DNA of 64,000 bases, from assembly GCA_041912595.1 (NCBI GenBank), contig JAYRMR010000010.1:1-64000 (forward strand), read 5' to 3'. Shown in pieces: positions 7,924 to 17,203 of this stretch. The notes beneath the pieces are model-generated. The model did no database searches and was not told the DNA's origin. It saw only the letters and a list, made by a program, of their open reading frames with translations. Source of the DNA: Roseateles_B sp041912595. Lineage in GTDB: Bacteria > Pseudomonadota > Gammaproteobacteria > Burkholderiales > Burkholderiaceae_C. Each line of letters starts with the position of its first letter. Position 1 is the first letter of the stretch. The position numbers and the translations under genes were made by a program.

Positions 7924-10818
7924 ATGAACACCCACGAGATCGACTACGGCACGCCCCGCCGCGAATCCGAACGCGAAGTCACCCTGGAGATCGACGGCCA
8001 CAGCGTCACCGTGCCGGCCGGCACCTCGCTGATGCGCGCCGCCACCGAGGCCGGCGTGATGGTGCCCAAGCTCTGCGCCACGGACAGCCTCGAACCCTTC
8101 GGCTCCTGCCGCCTGTGCCTGGTGGAGATCGACGGCCGCAAGGGCTTCCCCGCCAGCTGCACCACGCCCGCGGAAGCCGGCATGAAGGTGAAGACGCAAA
8201 GCCCCAAGCTGCAACAGCTGCGCAAGGGCGTGATGGAGCTCTACATCTCCGACCACCCGCTGGACTGCCTCACCTGCAGCGCCAACGGCAACTGCGAGCT
8301 GCAGACGCAGGCCGGCGTCGTGGGCCTGCGCGACGTGCGCTACGGCGTCGGCGAGAAGGCCGGCGCCCACCACTGCGACCTGCCCAAGGACGAGTCCAAT
8401 CCCTACTTCACCTTCGACTCCAGCAAGTGCATCGTCTGCAACCGCTGCGTGCGCGCCTGCGAGGAGACGCAGGGCACCTTCGCGCTGACGATCTCGGGTC
8501 GCGGCTTCGAGGCCCGCGTCTCGCCGGGCCAGGACCAGCCCTTCATGGAGTCCGACTGCGTGAGCTGCGGCGCCTGCGTGCAGGCCTGCCCGACGGCCAC
8601 GCTGCAGGAAAAGACCATCATCCAGATCGGCCAGCCTGAGCACAGCGTCATCACCACCTGCGCCTACTGCGGCGTGGGCTGCGCCTTCAAGGCCGAGATG
8701 AAGGGCAGCCAGGTCGTGAACATGGTGCCCTGGAAGGACGGCAAGGCCAACGAGGGCCACAGCTGCATCAAGGGCCGCTTCGCCTGGGGCTACGCCACGC
8801 ACCCGGACCGCATCACCAAGCCCATGATCCGCGCGAGCATCCAGGACCCGTGGCAGGAGGTGAGCTGGGAGGTGGCGCTGAACCACGCCGCCAGCGAGTT
8901 CCGCCGCATCCAGGAGAAGCACGGTCGTGACTCGATCGGCGGCATCACGTCCTCGCGCTGCACCAACGAGGAAACCTATCTCGTGCAGAAGCTGGTGCGC
9001 GCCGCCTTCGGCAACAACAACGTCGACACCTGCGCCCGTGTCTGCCACTCGCCCACCGGTTACGGCCTCGGCCAGACGCTGGGCACCTCGGCCGGCACGC
9101 AGACCTTCAAGTCCGTCGAGAAGGCCGATGTGGTGATGGTCATCGGCGCCAACCCGAGCGAGGCGCACCCCGTCTTCGGCTCGCGCCTGAAGAAGCGGCT
9201 GCGCGAAGGCGCGAAGCTGATCGTCGTCGACCCGCGCCGCATCGACCTGGTCAAGAGCCCGCACATCCAGGCGGCCCACCACCTGCAGCTCAAGCCCGGC
9301 ACCAATGTGGCCGTGATCAGCGCGCTGGCGCATGTGATCGTCACCGAGGGTCTCGTCAACCAGGCCTATGTGGCCGAGCGCTGCGATCCCAAGAGCTACG
9401 CGCAGTGGAGCGAGTTCGTGGCCCGCCCGGAGAACTCGCCCGAGGCGCTGGAGGCCGCGAGCGGCGTGCCGGCGGCCGAGGTGCGCGCCGCGGCGCGGCT
9501 CTATGCCACCGGCGGCAATGCGGCCATCTACTACGGCCTGGGCGTGACCGAGCACAGCCAGGGCTCGACCATGGTGATGGGCATCGCCAACCTCGCCATG
9601 GCCACGGGCAACGTGGGCCGCGAGGGCGTTGGCGTGAACCCGCTGCGCGGCCAGAACAATGTGCAGGGCAGCTGCGACATGGGCAGCTTCCCCCACGAGC
9701 TGCCGGGCTACCGCCACATCAGCGACAGCACCGTGCGCGGCCAGTTCGAGGCCGCCTGGGGCGTGACGCTGAACCCCGAGCCGGGCCTGCGCATTCCCAA
9801 CATGCTGGACGCCGCGCTCTCGGGCAGCTTCAAGGGCCTGTACTGCGAGGGCGAGGACATCGTGCAGTCCGACCCCAACACCCAGCACGTGGCCGCCGCG
9901 ATGATGGCCATGGAGTGCGTGGTCGTGCAGGACATCTTCCTGAACGAGACCGCCAAGTACGCCCACGTCTTCCTGCCGGGCTCCAGCTTCCTCGAGAAGG
10001 ACGGCACCTTCACCAACGCCGAGCGCCGCATCAGCCGCGTGCGCAAGGTGATGCCCCCGCTGGGCGGCTACGCCGACTGGGAGGTCACGCAGAAGCTGGC
10101 GCAGGCGCTTGGCTACCCGATGAACTACGCCAACCCCGAGGAAATCATGCAGGAGATCGCGGCGCTGACGCCGACCTTCACCGGCGTGAGCTACGAGAAG
10201 ATCGAGCGCCTCGGCAGCGTGCAGTGGCCCTGCAATGACAGCACCGAGGAGGCCGGCACGCCCATCATGCACGTCGGCAAGTTCGTGCGCGGCCAGGGCC
10301 GCTTCATCATCACCCAGTACGTACCGACGGACGAGAAGGTCACCCGCAAGTTCCCGCTGCTGCTCACCACGGGCCGCATCCTGAGCCAGTACAACGTCGG
10401 CGCACAGACGCGCCGCACCGAGAACAGCCAATGGCACAGCGAGGACGTGCTGGAGATCCACCCGCACGACGCCGAGGAGCGCGGCATCACCGACGGCGAC
10501 TGGGCGGGCATCCAGAGCCGCGCGGGCGAGACCGTGCTGCGCGCGGTCGTCACCGAGCGCGTGCAGCCGGGCGTGGTCTACACGACCTTCCACTTCCCCG
10601 AATCCGGCGCCAACGTCATCACGACGGACAACTCCGACTGGGCCACCAACTGCCCCGAGTACAAGGTGACGGCCGTGCAGGTGATGAAGGTGATGCAGGC
10701 GCAGCACCTCTCGCCGTGGCAGAAGGAGTTCAACCGCTTCGATGCGCTGCAGCAGGAGCTGTTGCAGGCCGCGCAGAGCCCGTCGGCCCCCGCGGAAGCC
10801 GTACATGGCGGCAAGTGA
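7924..10818 (+). CDS. fdsA: NAD-dependent formate dehydrogenase alpha subunit (bis-MGD molybdenum catalytic subunit)
   Basis: A 964-residue catalytic subunit. In order: an N-terminal [2Fe-2S] domain (first Cys at 51, then GSCRLC), a His/Cys cluster site (HPLDCLTCSANGNC near 111), two [4Fe-4S] motifs (CIVCNRCVRAC near 169; CVSCGACVQAC near 212), and the molybdopterin domain opening with CAYCGVGC near 246. CARVCHSPTGYG supplies the Mo-ligand Cys374 and the active-site His375 typical of formate dehydrogenases. An in-frame ATG at 7918 overlaps the fdsB stop, but AGGAGG at 7911-7916 is better spaced for 7924. It needs bis-MGD, to which moaA and mobA at 20.9-23.4 kb contribute. Confidence 0.95.
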   Translation: MNTHEIDYGTPRRESEREVTLEIDGHSVTVPAGTSLMRAATEAGVMVPKLCATDSLEPFGSCRLCLVEIDGRKGFPASCTTPAEAGMKVKTQSPKLQQLRKGVMELYISDHPLDCLTCSANGNCELQTQAGVVGLRDVRYGVGEKAGAHHCDLPKDESNPYFTFDSSKCIVCNRCVRACEETQGTFALTISGRGFEARVSPGQDQPFMESDCVSCGACVQACPTATLQEKTIIQIGQPEHSVITTCAYCGVGCAFKAEMKGSQVVNMVPWKDGKANEGHSCIKGRFAWGYATHPDRITKPMIRASIQDPWQEVSWEVALNHAASEFRRIQEKHGRDSIGGITSSRCTNEETYLVQKLVRAAFGNNNVDTCARVCHSPTGYGLGQTLGTSAGTQTFKSVEKADVVMVIGANPSEAHPVFGSRLKKRLREGAKLIVVDPRRIDLVKSPHIQAAHHLQLKPGTNVAVISALAHVIVTEGLVNQAYVAERCDPKSYAQWSEFVARPENSPEALEAASGVPAAEVRAAARLYATGGNAAIYYGLGVTEHSQGSTMVMGIANLAMATGNVGREGVGVNPLRGQNNVQGSCDMGSFPHELPGYRHISDSTVRGQFEAAWGVTLNPEPGLRIPNMLDAALSGSFKGLYCEGEDIVQSDPNTQHVAAAMMAMECVVVQDIFLNETAKYAHVFLPGSSFLEKDGTFTNAERRISRVRKVMPPLGGYADWEVTQKLAQALGYPMNYANPEEIMQEIAALTPTFTGVSYEKIERLGSVQWPCNDSTEEAGTPIMHVGKFVRGQGRFIITQYVPTDEKVTRKFPLLLTTGRILSQYNVGAQTRRTENSQWHSEDVLEIHPHDAEERGITDGDWAGIQSRAGETVLRAVVTERVQPGVVYTTFHFPESGANVITTDNSDWATNCPEYKVTAVQVMKVMQAQHLSPWQKEFNRFDALQQELLQAAQSPSAPAEAVHGGK

Positions 10819-11743
10819 GCCCCGGATGAAGCGCCCGCCCCACGTTCCCGCGCCGGTCGCCCCCGACTTCTGCGAGGGCGCCCGCGCGCTGCCCGTGCGG
10901 CGCGTGCGCGGCGGGCACAGCGCCGAGCTGCTGGACTGGGTGGCCGACGAGGTCCCCGTGGCGCTGGAGTACAACGGCGTCAGCCACGCCGTGATGCTGG
11001 CCACGCCGCTGGACCTGGAGGACTTCGCGCTGGGTTTCTCGCTCAGCGAGGGCATCCTGCAGCGCCCGGATGAGCTGTATGGCGTTGAGGAAGTGCCGGG
11101 GCCGCAGGGCATCACGCTGAAGCTGGAGATCGCCAGCGGCGCCTTCGCCCGCCTGAAGGAGAGGCGGCGCACGCTGGCCGGCCGCACGGGCTGCGGCCTG
11201 TGCGGCACCGAGAGCCTCGCGCACGTGGCGCGGGACCTGCCGGCGCTGGCCCCCGTCACCGAGGGTCAGGTCTTGCGCCGCGAGGCCATCGCTCACGCCA
11301 TGAGCCAGTTCTGCGAGCAGCAGACCCTGCAGCAGGCCACCGGCGCCGTGCATGCCGCGGCCTGGTGCTCGGCGGACGGCGAGCTGCGCTGGCTGCGCGA
11401 GGACGTCGGCCGCCACAACGCGCTGGACAAGCTCATCGGCGCCCTGGCCCGCATGGGCGTGACGGCGGGCGACGGCTTCATCGCCGTCACCAGCCGCGCC
11501 AGCTTCGAGATGGTGCAGAAGACCGCCATGGCCGGCGTGCCGCTGCTGGCGGCCGTCTCCGCGCCCACCAGCTTCGCCGTCACCACCGCCACCCAGGCCG
11601 GCATGACGCTCGTCGGCTTCGCCCGCGGGCAGGACCTGGTGGTCTACTGCCATCCCGAGCGCCTCGACCTCGACGCCCAGCCCGCACCTCTCGCGCACGT
11701 CGCGCCGACCGCCGGCTCCGCGGGCCACGGCCCGACCCACTGA
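10805..11743 (+). CDS. fdsC: Formate dehydrogenase accessory sulfurtransferase FdhD (FdsC)
   Basis: A 312-residue FdhD-family protein with the CxxC motif C130-G-L-C133 and the later DVGRHNALDKLIG and TSRASFEMVQKTA blocks. FdhD/FdsC binds the bis-MGD cofactor and sulfurates the molybdenum before insertion into the apo-enzyme. In Cupriavidus the homologous gene is named fdsC and has the same place in fdsGBACD. The proposed ATG (10805) overlaps the end of fdsA by 14 bp; an alternative ATG at 10826 would remove seven residues. One copy of the dispersed motif GGGTCAGGTCTTGC sits inside this gene at 11263-11276. Confidence 0.92.
   Translation: MAASEPRMKRPPHVPAPVAPDFCEGARALPVRRVRGGHSAELLDWVADEVPVALEYNGVSHAVMLATPLDLEDFALGFSLSEGILQRPDELYGVEEVPGPQGITLKLEIASGAFARLKERRRTLAGRTGCGLCGTESLAHVARDLPALAPVTEGQVLRREAIAHAMSQFCEQQTLQQATGAVHAAAWCSADGELRWLREDVGRHNALDKLIGALARMGVTAGDGFIAVTSRASFEMVQKTAMAGVPLLAAVSAPTSFAVTTATQAGMTLVGFARGQDLVVYCHPERLDLDAQPAPLAHVAPTAGSAGHGPTH
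11263..11276 (-). repeat. Dispersed 14-bp motif, copy 1
   Basis: GGGTCAGGTCTTGC read on the plus strand, inside fdhD, where it encodes GQVL with an unusual TTG leucine codon. Four further exact copies occur in the window. Confidence 0.6.
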
Positions 11744-11763
11744 ACGCTCGCATTCCCCACATC

Positions 11764-11994
11764 ATGGACATCGAAAAACTCGTCCGCATGGCCAACCAAA
11801 TCGGCACCTTCTTCGAGGCCATGCCCGATCGCGCTGAGGCCGTCGAGGGCATCGCCCTGCACATCCAGAAGTTCTGGGAACCCCGCATGCGCCGCGAATT
11901 CCTTGGCGCCCTCGACGCCGGCCACGCCGAGACGGCGGCGCTGCTGCCGATCGTGAGGGAGGCGGTGCAGGGGCGGCGGGCCGCGCTCGGGTGA
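11764..11994 (+). CDS. fdsD: Formate dehydrogenase delta subunit
   Basis: A 76-residue protein matching the short FdsD family: MANQIGTFFEAMPDRAEAVEGIALHIQKFW is the recognisable core (W around residue 38). In Rhodobacter capsulatus and Cupriavidus FdsD is needed for active enzyme and appears to assist assembly; it is the last gene of fdsGBACD. It starts 20 bp after fdhD. No terminator hairpin with a T-run is obvious in the 180 bp that follow. Confidence 0.92.
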   Translation: MDIEKLVRMANQIGTFFEAMPDRAEAVEGIALHIQKFWEPRMRREFLGALDAGHAETAALLPIVREAVQGRRAALG

Positions 11995-12173
11995 GGCTGC
12001 AACGGCCGGTGTGAGAGCGCCTCCACGCCAGGATCGAACGCCGGGAGCGCGAACGTGGGCGGCCCTGTTCGCCATCAGCGCCGATGGGGAGGCAGAGGTC
12101 CGATTTCGTCCAGTTCGCGAGGGTTCTGGCGTCTAGAGTGCAGGCATTCCTTCCACTGCCCACCTGCACTGCC

Positions 12174-12980
12174 ATGAGCACGCCATTTCAAGACTTCCAC
12201 GCCTTCCACGCCCCCGGCCAGCTGCTGATCCTGGCCAATGTCTGGGACGCCGGCAGCGCCGTGCTGGCCCGGCAGGCCGGCGCCCGCGCCCTGGCCACCA
12301 GCAGCGCGGCGCTGGCCTGGTCCCTGGGGCATGCCGACGGCGGCCGGCTGCCGCGCCAGGAGCTGCTGGACGCCGTGGCCCGCATCCAGCGCGTCAACCC
12401 CCTGCCCTTGAGCGTGGACATCGAGAACGGCTACAGCGATGAGCCCGCCGCCGTGCTGAGCCTCGTGCGCGAGCTGCTGGCCCTGGGCGTCGTCGGCATC
12501 AATCTGGAAGACGGTCCGCAGCCTCCCGAACTGATGGAGTCCAAGCTGCGCGCCCTGCGCGAGGCCCTGCCCCGGCCGGGCCTGTTCATCAATGCACGCA
12601 TCGACACCTACCTGCTGCGCACGCTGCCCGCCGACGCGCTGGAGGGCGAGGCCCGTTCGCGCATGGCACGCTACGCGGCCGCCGGCGCCGACGGCCTCTT
12701 CCTGCCCGGCCTGGCCGACCTGGACGTGGCCCGACGCCTGGCCGAGACCACCCCGCTGCCTCTGAACCTCATGAGCTGGCCCGGCCTGCCCGGTGCCGAC
12801 GCCCTTCGCGGGGCCGGCGTGCGACGCCTGAGCGCGGGGGCCGCCCTGTTCAAGTCCTGCTACGGCGCCTTGCTGGCGGACATCACCCGGCTGCATGGCC
12901 AGGGCACATTCGAGGGCTGGGCTCAGGCCCTGGACTACGCCCGCACCAATGCCTGGATGGACGCCGCCCGCGGTCGCTGA
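12174..12980 (+). CDS. Isocitrate lyase / phosphoenolpyruvate mutase superfamily protein
   Basis: A 268-residue (beta/alpha)8 barrel of the PEP mutase/isocitrate lyase superfamily. Visible signatures include LANVWDAGSA at 20-29, SVDIENGY at 80-87 and GINLEDG near 114 (metal-binding acidic residues), and FINARIDTYL. The KKCGH catalytic loop of true isocitrate lyase is absent, so it belongs to the many uncharacterised oxaloacetate-hydrolase or carboxyvinyl-phosphonate-mutase-like members. The start at 12174 is preferred over an upstream ATG at 12084, as the conserved N-terminus begins here. It is apparently a single-gene unit. Confidence 0.82.
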   Translation: MSTPFQDFHAFHAPGQLLILANVWDAGSAVLARQAGARALATSSAALAWSLGHADGGRLPRQELLDAVARIQRVNPLPLSVDIENGYSDEPAAVLSLVRELLALGVVGINLEDGPQPPELMESKLRALREALPRPGLFINARIDTYLLRTLPADALEGEARSRMARYAAAGADGLFLPGLADLDVARRLAETTPLPLNLMSWPGLPGADALRGAGVRRLSAGAALFKSCYGALLADITRLHGQGTFEGWAQALDYARTNAWMDAARGR

Positions 12981-13219
12981 AGCGCAGGCTCGCGCGCGGG
13001 CCGGCCCGAGGAAGCTTCGGGGTGAGAGCCTCGCGAGTTGTTCGGGAGTTGTTCGCGTGCTTTCGTGGATCTTTGCAGGGTCGGACCTGTGCCGTCCCCG
13101 CGGGAGCGAGCCCGTCAGCCTGGCGCGCTAGGTCGTGCCTCTCAGGTCAGCACACCGCGCGTGCATTGGCATGAAGACCGGCCGCGGCGGCCCCTACACT
13201 CCCGCCCCAGGGAGCGCAC

Positions 13220-14542
13220 ATGAAGAGGACACACCGGAAGATCGCGGGCGCGGCGGGGCTCGCCTTGTGCCTGGGCATCGGGCTTGGGTACTGGGCCATG
13301 ACCGAGCCGGCGGCCGAGGTGACCCGACATGCAACCACAGCGCCTGCGCCCGCCTCGGCACCCGGGCCCTTCACGCCAGCCGCCTCGGCGCCGGCCGCCA
13401 TCTCCCCCGCTTCCGGCGCCAGCGCCCCCGCGACGGACGATCTCTTCGCCAAGCTGTCGCCCCGCGCCCGACGCATGGCCGCGGACTGGTGCGGCTATGG
13501 CGCCGCCGAGATGATGAAGGACGCGCTGGCGCGGGAGGCGGCGGGCAAGGACGGCCACACGCCGAGCGACGGGGAGCCCCCCAGCGACGGCGAGCAGGTG
13601 ATGGACACCATGCGGGCCCAGCGCCTGCAGGACTGGATCCGGACGCTGAGGGGCCGCAGCGACCTGCGCTCTCAGGCCATTGGCGACTACCTCGCCGGCG
13701 ACACCCCGAGCCGCGCCCATCTGCAGGACCTGGCGCGGCGCAGCACCGACCCCATGGTGACGGCCCTCGCGCTGGCACGCCCCTGCAAGGCCGAGGGCTG
13801 CCGGATGGTCGATGCCGCGCAGTGGGCGCGGCTGGAGCCGGACAACCTCATGGCCTGGATGGCCCAGCTCACGGATCGGCCACCGACGCCGGAGCAACTG
13901 AGCTACCTGATCGAGCGCATGGGACGCGATGCCACCCGTGCGGACGACTACAGCCTGGCACTGTCACAGGCCGTGGCCTCGCTCGCCCAGGCCCGCGCCC
14001 CCGGCCTGCTGCAGTCGGCCGAGACCGAGCTGCTGAGCCAGCAGATCATGCACATGCCGCTGTTGTCCCTTCGCCCCGTGCTCGAGGCCTGCAAGCCCGG
14101 GCGGACGCCCACAGCGCCTGCCGGTGCCTGCATGCACATCGCCGAGCTGATGTGGAGCATGCCGCACCTGATGCACCGCGCGCTGGCCCTGGCCTTGGCC
14201 CGCCGCGCATTGCCGGCCGGCGATGCCCAGCGGGCAGAGTGGGCGCGGCGCGGTGAGCGCTACGAGGTCCTCGCCGAGGCGCTGATGGACGCCAATGCCA
14301 CGGCCTTCGAGCAGCTGCTCGACCCGAGCAAGCCGGACCTCTGCAGTGTCAGCGGCCGGATGCACGAGATGCTTCGCCAGGTCATGGGCACAGGCGAATG
14401 GGAGCGGGCCGCACAGGCCTGGGCCGCGGCCAGCCAGCCGCAGGAGGCCCTGATCCAGCGGGCCCGCGAGAAGCGGGGGGGCCGCTCCATGATGGAGGAG
14501 ATGCCTGCGCTGGACCGGCCGGCCTCCGGTGCGGGGCGCTGA
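13220..14542 (+). CDS. Hypothetical protein with N-terminal membrane anchor
   Basis: A 440-residue protein not recognised by family. Residues 7-27 form one hydrophobic segment (signal anchor), followed by an Ala/Pro/Ser-rich linker to about residue 70, and then a mostly helical, presumably periplasmic domain with scattered cysteines (WCGYG, PCKAEGC, ACKPG, ACMH, LCSVSG). GGGAG lies about 8 bp upstream of the ATG. It is bounded by unrelated genes. The 239 bp before it hold only a short 10-bp direct repeat (GAGTTGTTCG at 13035 and 13046). Function unknown. Confidence 0.75.
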   Translation: MKRTHRKIAGAAGLALCLGIGLGYWAMTEPAAEVTRHATTAPAPASAPGPFTPAASAPAAISPASGASAPATDDLFAKLSPRARRMAADWCGYGAAEMMKDALAREAAGKDGHTPSDGEPPSDGEQVMDTMRAQRLQDWIRTLRGRSDLRSQAIGDYLAGDTPSRAHLQDLARRSTDPMVTALALARPCKAEGCRMVDAAQWARLEPDNLMAWMAQLTDRPPTPEQLSYLIERMGRDATRADDYSLALSQAVASLAQARAPGLLQSAETELLSQQIMHMPLLSLRPVLEACKPGRTPTAPAGACMHIAELMWSMPHLMHRALALALARRALPAGDAQRAEWARRGERYEVLAEALMDANATAFEQLLDPSKPDLCSVSGRMHEMLRQVMGTGEWERAAQAWAAASQPQEALIQRAREKRGGRSMMEEMPALDRPASGAGR

Positions 14543-14553
14543 GGCCCGCGCGC

Positions 14554-15174
14554 TCAAGCCTCGCGCCGGAGTTGCCCGCGCAGCCGGCTCAGGCTCACGG
14601 GCGTGATGCCGAGGTAGCTGGCGATGTGGTGGTGGGCGACCTGCGCCTCCAGCGTCGGCCAGCGACGGCGCAGCTGCTGCAGCCGCTCGCGGGCGGACAG
14701 CGCGGCGAGGGCCCATTCGCGATCCGCCCGGCGCGTCAGCTCCTGGCGCAGGATGTGGTCGCCCCAGCGCTGCACGGCCGGGCTGGCCAGCATGCAGCGC
14801 TCCAGCAGCGCCGCCTCGAAGACCAGCACCCGCGTGGGCAGCAGCGCCTCGCAGTGGATGCGCGCGCCGTCGGCGTCGGTGCGGGCGATGGCAGGCGTCA
14901 GGGCGCAGGGCCCGGGATGGAAGTCCAGCGTCACGGCCCGGCCCTCGCTGTCGCCCACCCAGCTGCGAAGCAGGCCCTCGGTCACCACGCATTCCAGGGC
15001 GGGCGCATCGCCCGGACGCAACAGCGCCTCGCCCGGCGCCAGCAGCCCCGCCCGCATGCCGGCCAGCAGGGGGCGGAAGGGCTCGGGCGAGAAAGGCTCC
15101 GCCGGGTCCTGCAGGAGGCGCAGTGCGGCGAGCGCGGCCGGAAACTCGTCGGGTGCAAGAGAGAGCAGCGGCAT
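14554..15174 (-). CDS. Crp/Fnr-family transcriptional regulator
   Basis: A 206-residue regulator with an N-terminal cyclic-nucleotide-binding-like beta-roll (LAPGEALLRPGDAP, VTEGLLRSWVGDSEGR) and a C-terminal helix-turn-helix (HIASYLGITPVSLSRLRGQL) at the extreme end. The FNR-type N-terminal cysteine set is absent, so it is not an oxygen-sensing Fnr. The length and layout resemble the small Crp-like regulators often found beside efflux or hydrolase genes. The ATG at 15174 is chosen as the first conserved start. It is divergent from the alpha/beta hydrolase at 15285, with a 110-bp shared promoter region that it may control. Confidence 0.85.
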   Translation of the reverse strand: MPLLSLAPDEFPAALAALRLLQDPAEPFSPEPFRPLLAGMRAGLLAPGEALLRPGDAPALECVVTEGLLRSWVGDSEGRAVTLDFHPGPCALTPAIARTDADGARIHCEALLPTRVLVFEAALLERCMLASPAVQRWGDHILRQELTRRADREWALAALSARERLQQLRRRWPTLEAQVAHHHIASYLGITPVSLSRLRGQLRREA

Positions 15175-15284
15175 GGTCGCGCAGTGTGCCTCAGGTGGCC
15201 GGTGGGCGTTCTTATCCGATGTTATTGAGGCCGCGGGGCGCTCGCGCGAGCATGCGGCCCATCCCTCCACACTGGATCACCGCC

Positions 15285-16346
15285 ATGCCCCAAACGACGC
15301 CTGACTCCGCGGCCGCGCCCCGGCCCGCCCCTGCCACGCCGCCGGTCGATCGGGGCGCGCTGGCCCGCCTGCTGCTGCCGCTGACGGCGGCGCTGCTGGG
15401 CGGGCTCGGCATGCTCGCCGGCTGCACCGCGGTGCCGCCCACCGTCGCCGAGCGCGCGGACCTGCCCCGCGTCCACCTGGACGGGCACTGGGTGCACACC
15501 GAGGCCTTCGGGGCCCAGGACCAGCCGGTCGTGCTGGTGCTGCACGGCGGCCCGGGCGCCGACTACCGCTACCTGCTCGGCCTGCAGGCCCTGTCGGACG
15601 ACTACCGGGTCGTGTTCTACGACCAGCTGGGCAGCGGTCTCACTGAGCGCCGGCCCGCGGCGGACATCACCGTGGCGCGCTTCCTGGCCGAGCTGCATGC
15701 CGTGGTCGAGCACTACGCCCCTGGCCGCCCCGTGCATCTGCTGGGCCATTCCTGGGGCGCGATGCTGGCCACGGCCTATGCGGGCGCGCATCCCGAGCGC
15801 GTGCGCAGCCTGGTGCTGGCCGAGCCCGGCTTTCTCGAGCAGGACAGCCTGCGCGAGCTCGACGCCCTCGGCGGCGGCTGGCCGGGCTGGCGGGTCGTGT
15901 TCGGGGTGACCCAGGCCTGGCTGGGGCAGTGGTTCGTCCGCACCGGCGGCGATCCGCACGCCCGCCAGGACTGGATGGCCCAGCGCCTGCTGCCGCTCTT
16001 CCAGGCGCCGGCCTCGCTGTGCCATGGGCAGCTGCCGGCGCTGCAGGGCTGGCGCGGCGGCCATGCCGTGTTCCAGGCCACCGTCGCGCGCATGGGCGAG
16101 GACCCGGCCTTTGCCGCCCGCCTGGACTTCACGCAGGGGCTCGACGCCTATACCGGCCCGGTGCTGTTCGTCCGCGGCGCCTGCAACCAGGCCCAGGGCG
16201 AGGCCCACCAGCGGCGCATGATGGCCCGCTTCGCGGCCGCGTCGCAGGCACGTCTGGCCACCGTCGAGGGCGCCGGGCACTTCATGTTCAACGACCAGCC
16301 CGCCGCCAGCCTCGCGCTCGTGCGACGCTTCCTGGCCGCCCCCTGA
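15285..16346 (+). CDS. Lipoprotein alpha/beta hydrolase (proline iminopeptidase-like)
   Basis: A 353-residue alpha/beta hydrolase. A hydrophobic segment ends in a lipobox (GMLAGC, Cys47), preceded by a long N-terminal arm, so the enzyme may be membrane-anchored in the periplasm. LHGGPG at 86-91 forms the oxyanion hole, GHSWG at 154-158 holds the nucleophile Ser156, and GAGHFMF near the end supplies the catalytic His. HGGPG with GHSWG is typical of peptidase S33 / proline iminopeptidase relatives. It is transcribed divergently from a Crp/Fnr-type regulator. The substrate is unknown. Confidence 0.85.
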   Translation: MPQTTPDSAAAPRPAPATPPVDRGALARLLLPLTAALLGGLGMLAGCTAVPPTVAERADLPRVHLDGHWVHTEAFGAQDQPVVLVLHGGPGADYRYLLGLQALSDDYRVVFYDQLGSGLTERRPAADITVARFLAELHAVVEHYAPGRPVHLLGHSWGAMLATAYAGAHPERVRSLVLAEPGFLEQDSLRELDALGGGWPGWRVVFGVTQAWLGQWFVRTGGDPHARQDWMAQRLLPLFQAPASLCHGQLPALQGWRGGHAVFQATVARMGEDPAFAARLDFTQGLDAYTGPVLFVRGACNQAQGEAHQRRMMARFAAASQARLATVEGAGHFMFNDQPAASLALVRRFLAAP

Positions 16347-16384
16347 CCGGCGGGCCGCGGGGCAGATTTGGTAAGGTGCGGCCC

Positions 16385-16588
16385 ATGAGCCAAGCCAATC
16401 CCACCGTCCAGCTGACCGCCGAAGAACGTGACAACCTCTGGTACATGCCGCAGCAGCCCGGCGGCCGCATCGTGCCCGAGCCCATCCAGCAGCGCCTGCA
16501 GGACCTCGGCCTCGTGACCGCGCCCCTGGCCAACGGGCAGCGCGGCATCACCGTCCTGGGTGACAAGGTCCGCCGCGGGGTGATCTGA
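16385..16588 (+). CDS. Small hypothetical protein
   Basis: A 67-residue hydrophilic protein beginning MSQANPTVQLTAEERDNLW and ending KVRRGVI. It has no signal peptide or membrane segment. It starts 38 bp after the hydrolase gene. The coding pattern (third-position GC, sensible composition) supports it as real, but I do not recognise a family. The C-terminal part (RLQDLGLVTAPLANGQRGITVLGDKV) resembles a small winged-helix or swivel pattern only loosely. Confidence 0.6.
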   Translation: MSQANPTVQLTAEERDNLWYMPQQPGGRIVPEPIQQRLQDLGLVTAPLANGQRGITVLGDKVRRGVI

Positions 16589-16673
16589 GCCGTCGCCACT
16601 GCCTGCTGACAGGACTTGGCAGGGGGGTGACGTAGGCTGCGAGGCCTCACCTCCCCGCACCCGAAAGCAAGAC

Positions 16674-17171
16674 ATGACCCTGCCGCTGCGCCCTGATGCC
16701 CCCCGGGACTTCGACTTCATCCACGGGGACTGGCTCGTCCGCCACCGCCGGCTGCGCGAGCGGCTGAAAGGCTGCCAGGACTGGGTGCACTTCGAGGGCC
16801 GCTCGTCCACGCGCCCTGTGCTGGGCGGATTCGGCAACCTGGAAGACAACGTGCTCGGCCTGCCCGAAGGCGAAGTCCGTGCCGTCGCCTTGCGCTCGTA
16901 CGACCCGGGCGCCGGCCAATGGTCCATCTGGTGGCTGGACGGCCGCTTGCCAGGCCACCTGGACACGCCGGTGGTGGGCCGCTTCACGGGAAGCCGTGGC
17001 GAATTTCTGGCGGACGACGTGCTGGAAGGCCGGCCGATCCGCGTTCGCTTCACCTGGCTCGCGGAACCCGGGCAGCCCCCGCGCTGGAGCCAGGCGTTCT
17101 CGCCGGATGGCGGGCTGAGCTGGGAGGAGAACTGGACCATGGAATTCCTGCCCCTGCCCTCTTCACGCTGA
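16674..17171 (+). CDS. DUF1579-like conserved hypothetical protein
   Basis: A 165-residue protein. The pattern FDFIHGDWLVRHRRLRERL (residues 13-31), then GGFGNLEDN and WSIWWLDGR, matches the lipocalin-like DUF1579 and related families, in which a FDFLxGxW motif opens a beta-barrel. These proteins have no settled function. No signal peptide is present, so it is presumably cytoplasmic. It lies alone between two unrelated genes and faces the GNAT gene convergently. Confidence 0.65.
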   Translation: MTLPLRPDAPRDFDFIHGDWLVRHRRLRERLKGCQDWVHFEGRSSTRPVLGGFGNLEDNVLGLPEGEVRAVALRSYDPGAGQWSIWWLDGRLPGHLDTPVVGRFTGSRGEFLADDVLEGRPIRVRFTWLAEPGQPPRWSQAFSPDGGLSWEENWTMEFLPLPSSR

Positions 17172-17203
17172 GGACGCCCGGCGGCCTGCGGGCCTGCCGG
17201 AAC

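Noticed and set aside
7855..11259. A 1134-codon frame antisense to fdsA and fdhD
   Set aside because: Low-complexity His/Ala/Arg/Gly composition without motifs, fully explained by codon bias of fdsA on the other strand.
12174..12980. Isocitrate lyase of the glyoxylate shunt
   Set aside because: Too short and without the KKCGH catalytic loop; better described as a PEP mutase/ICL superfamily member.
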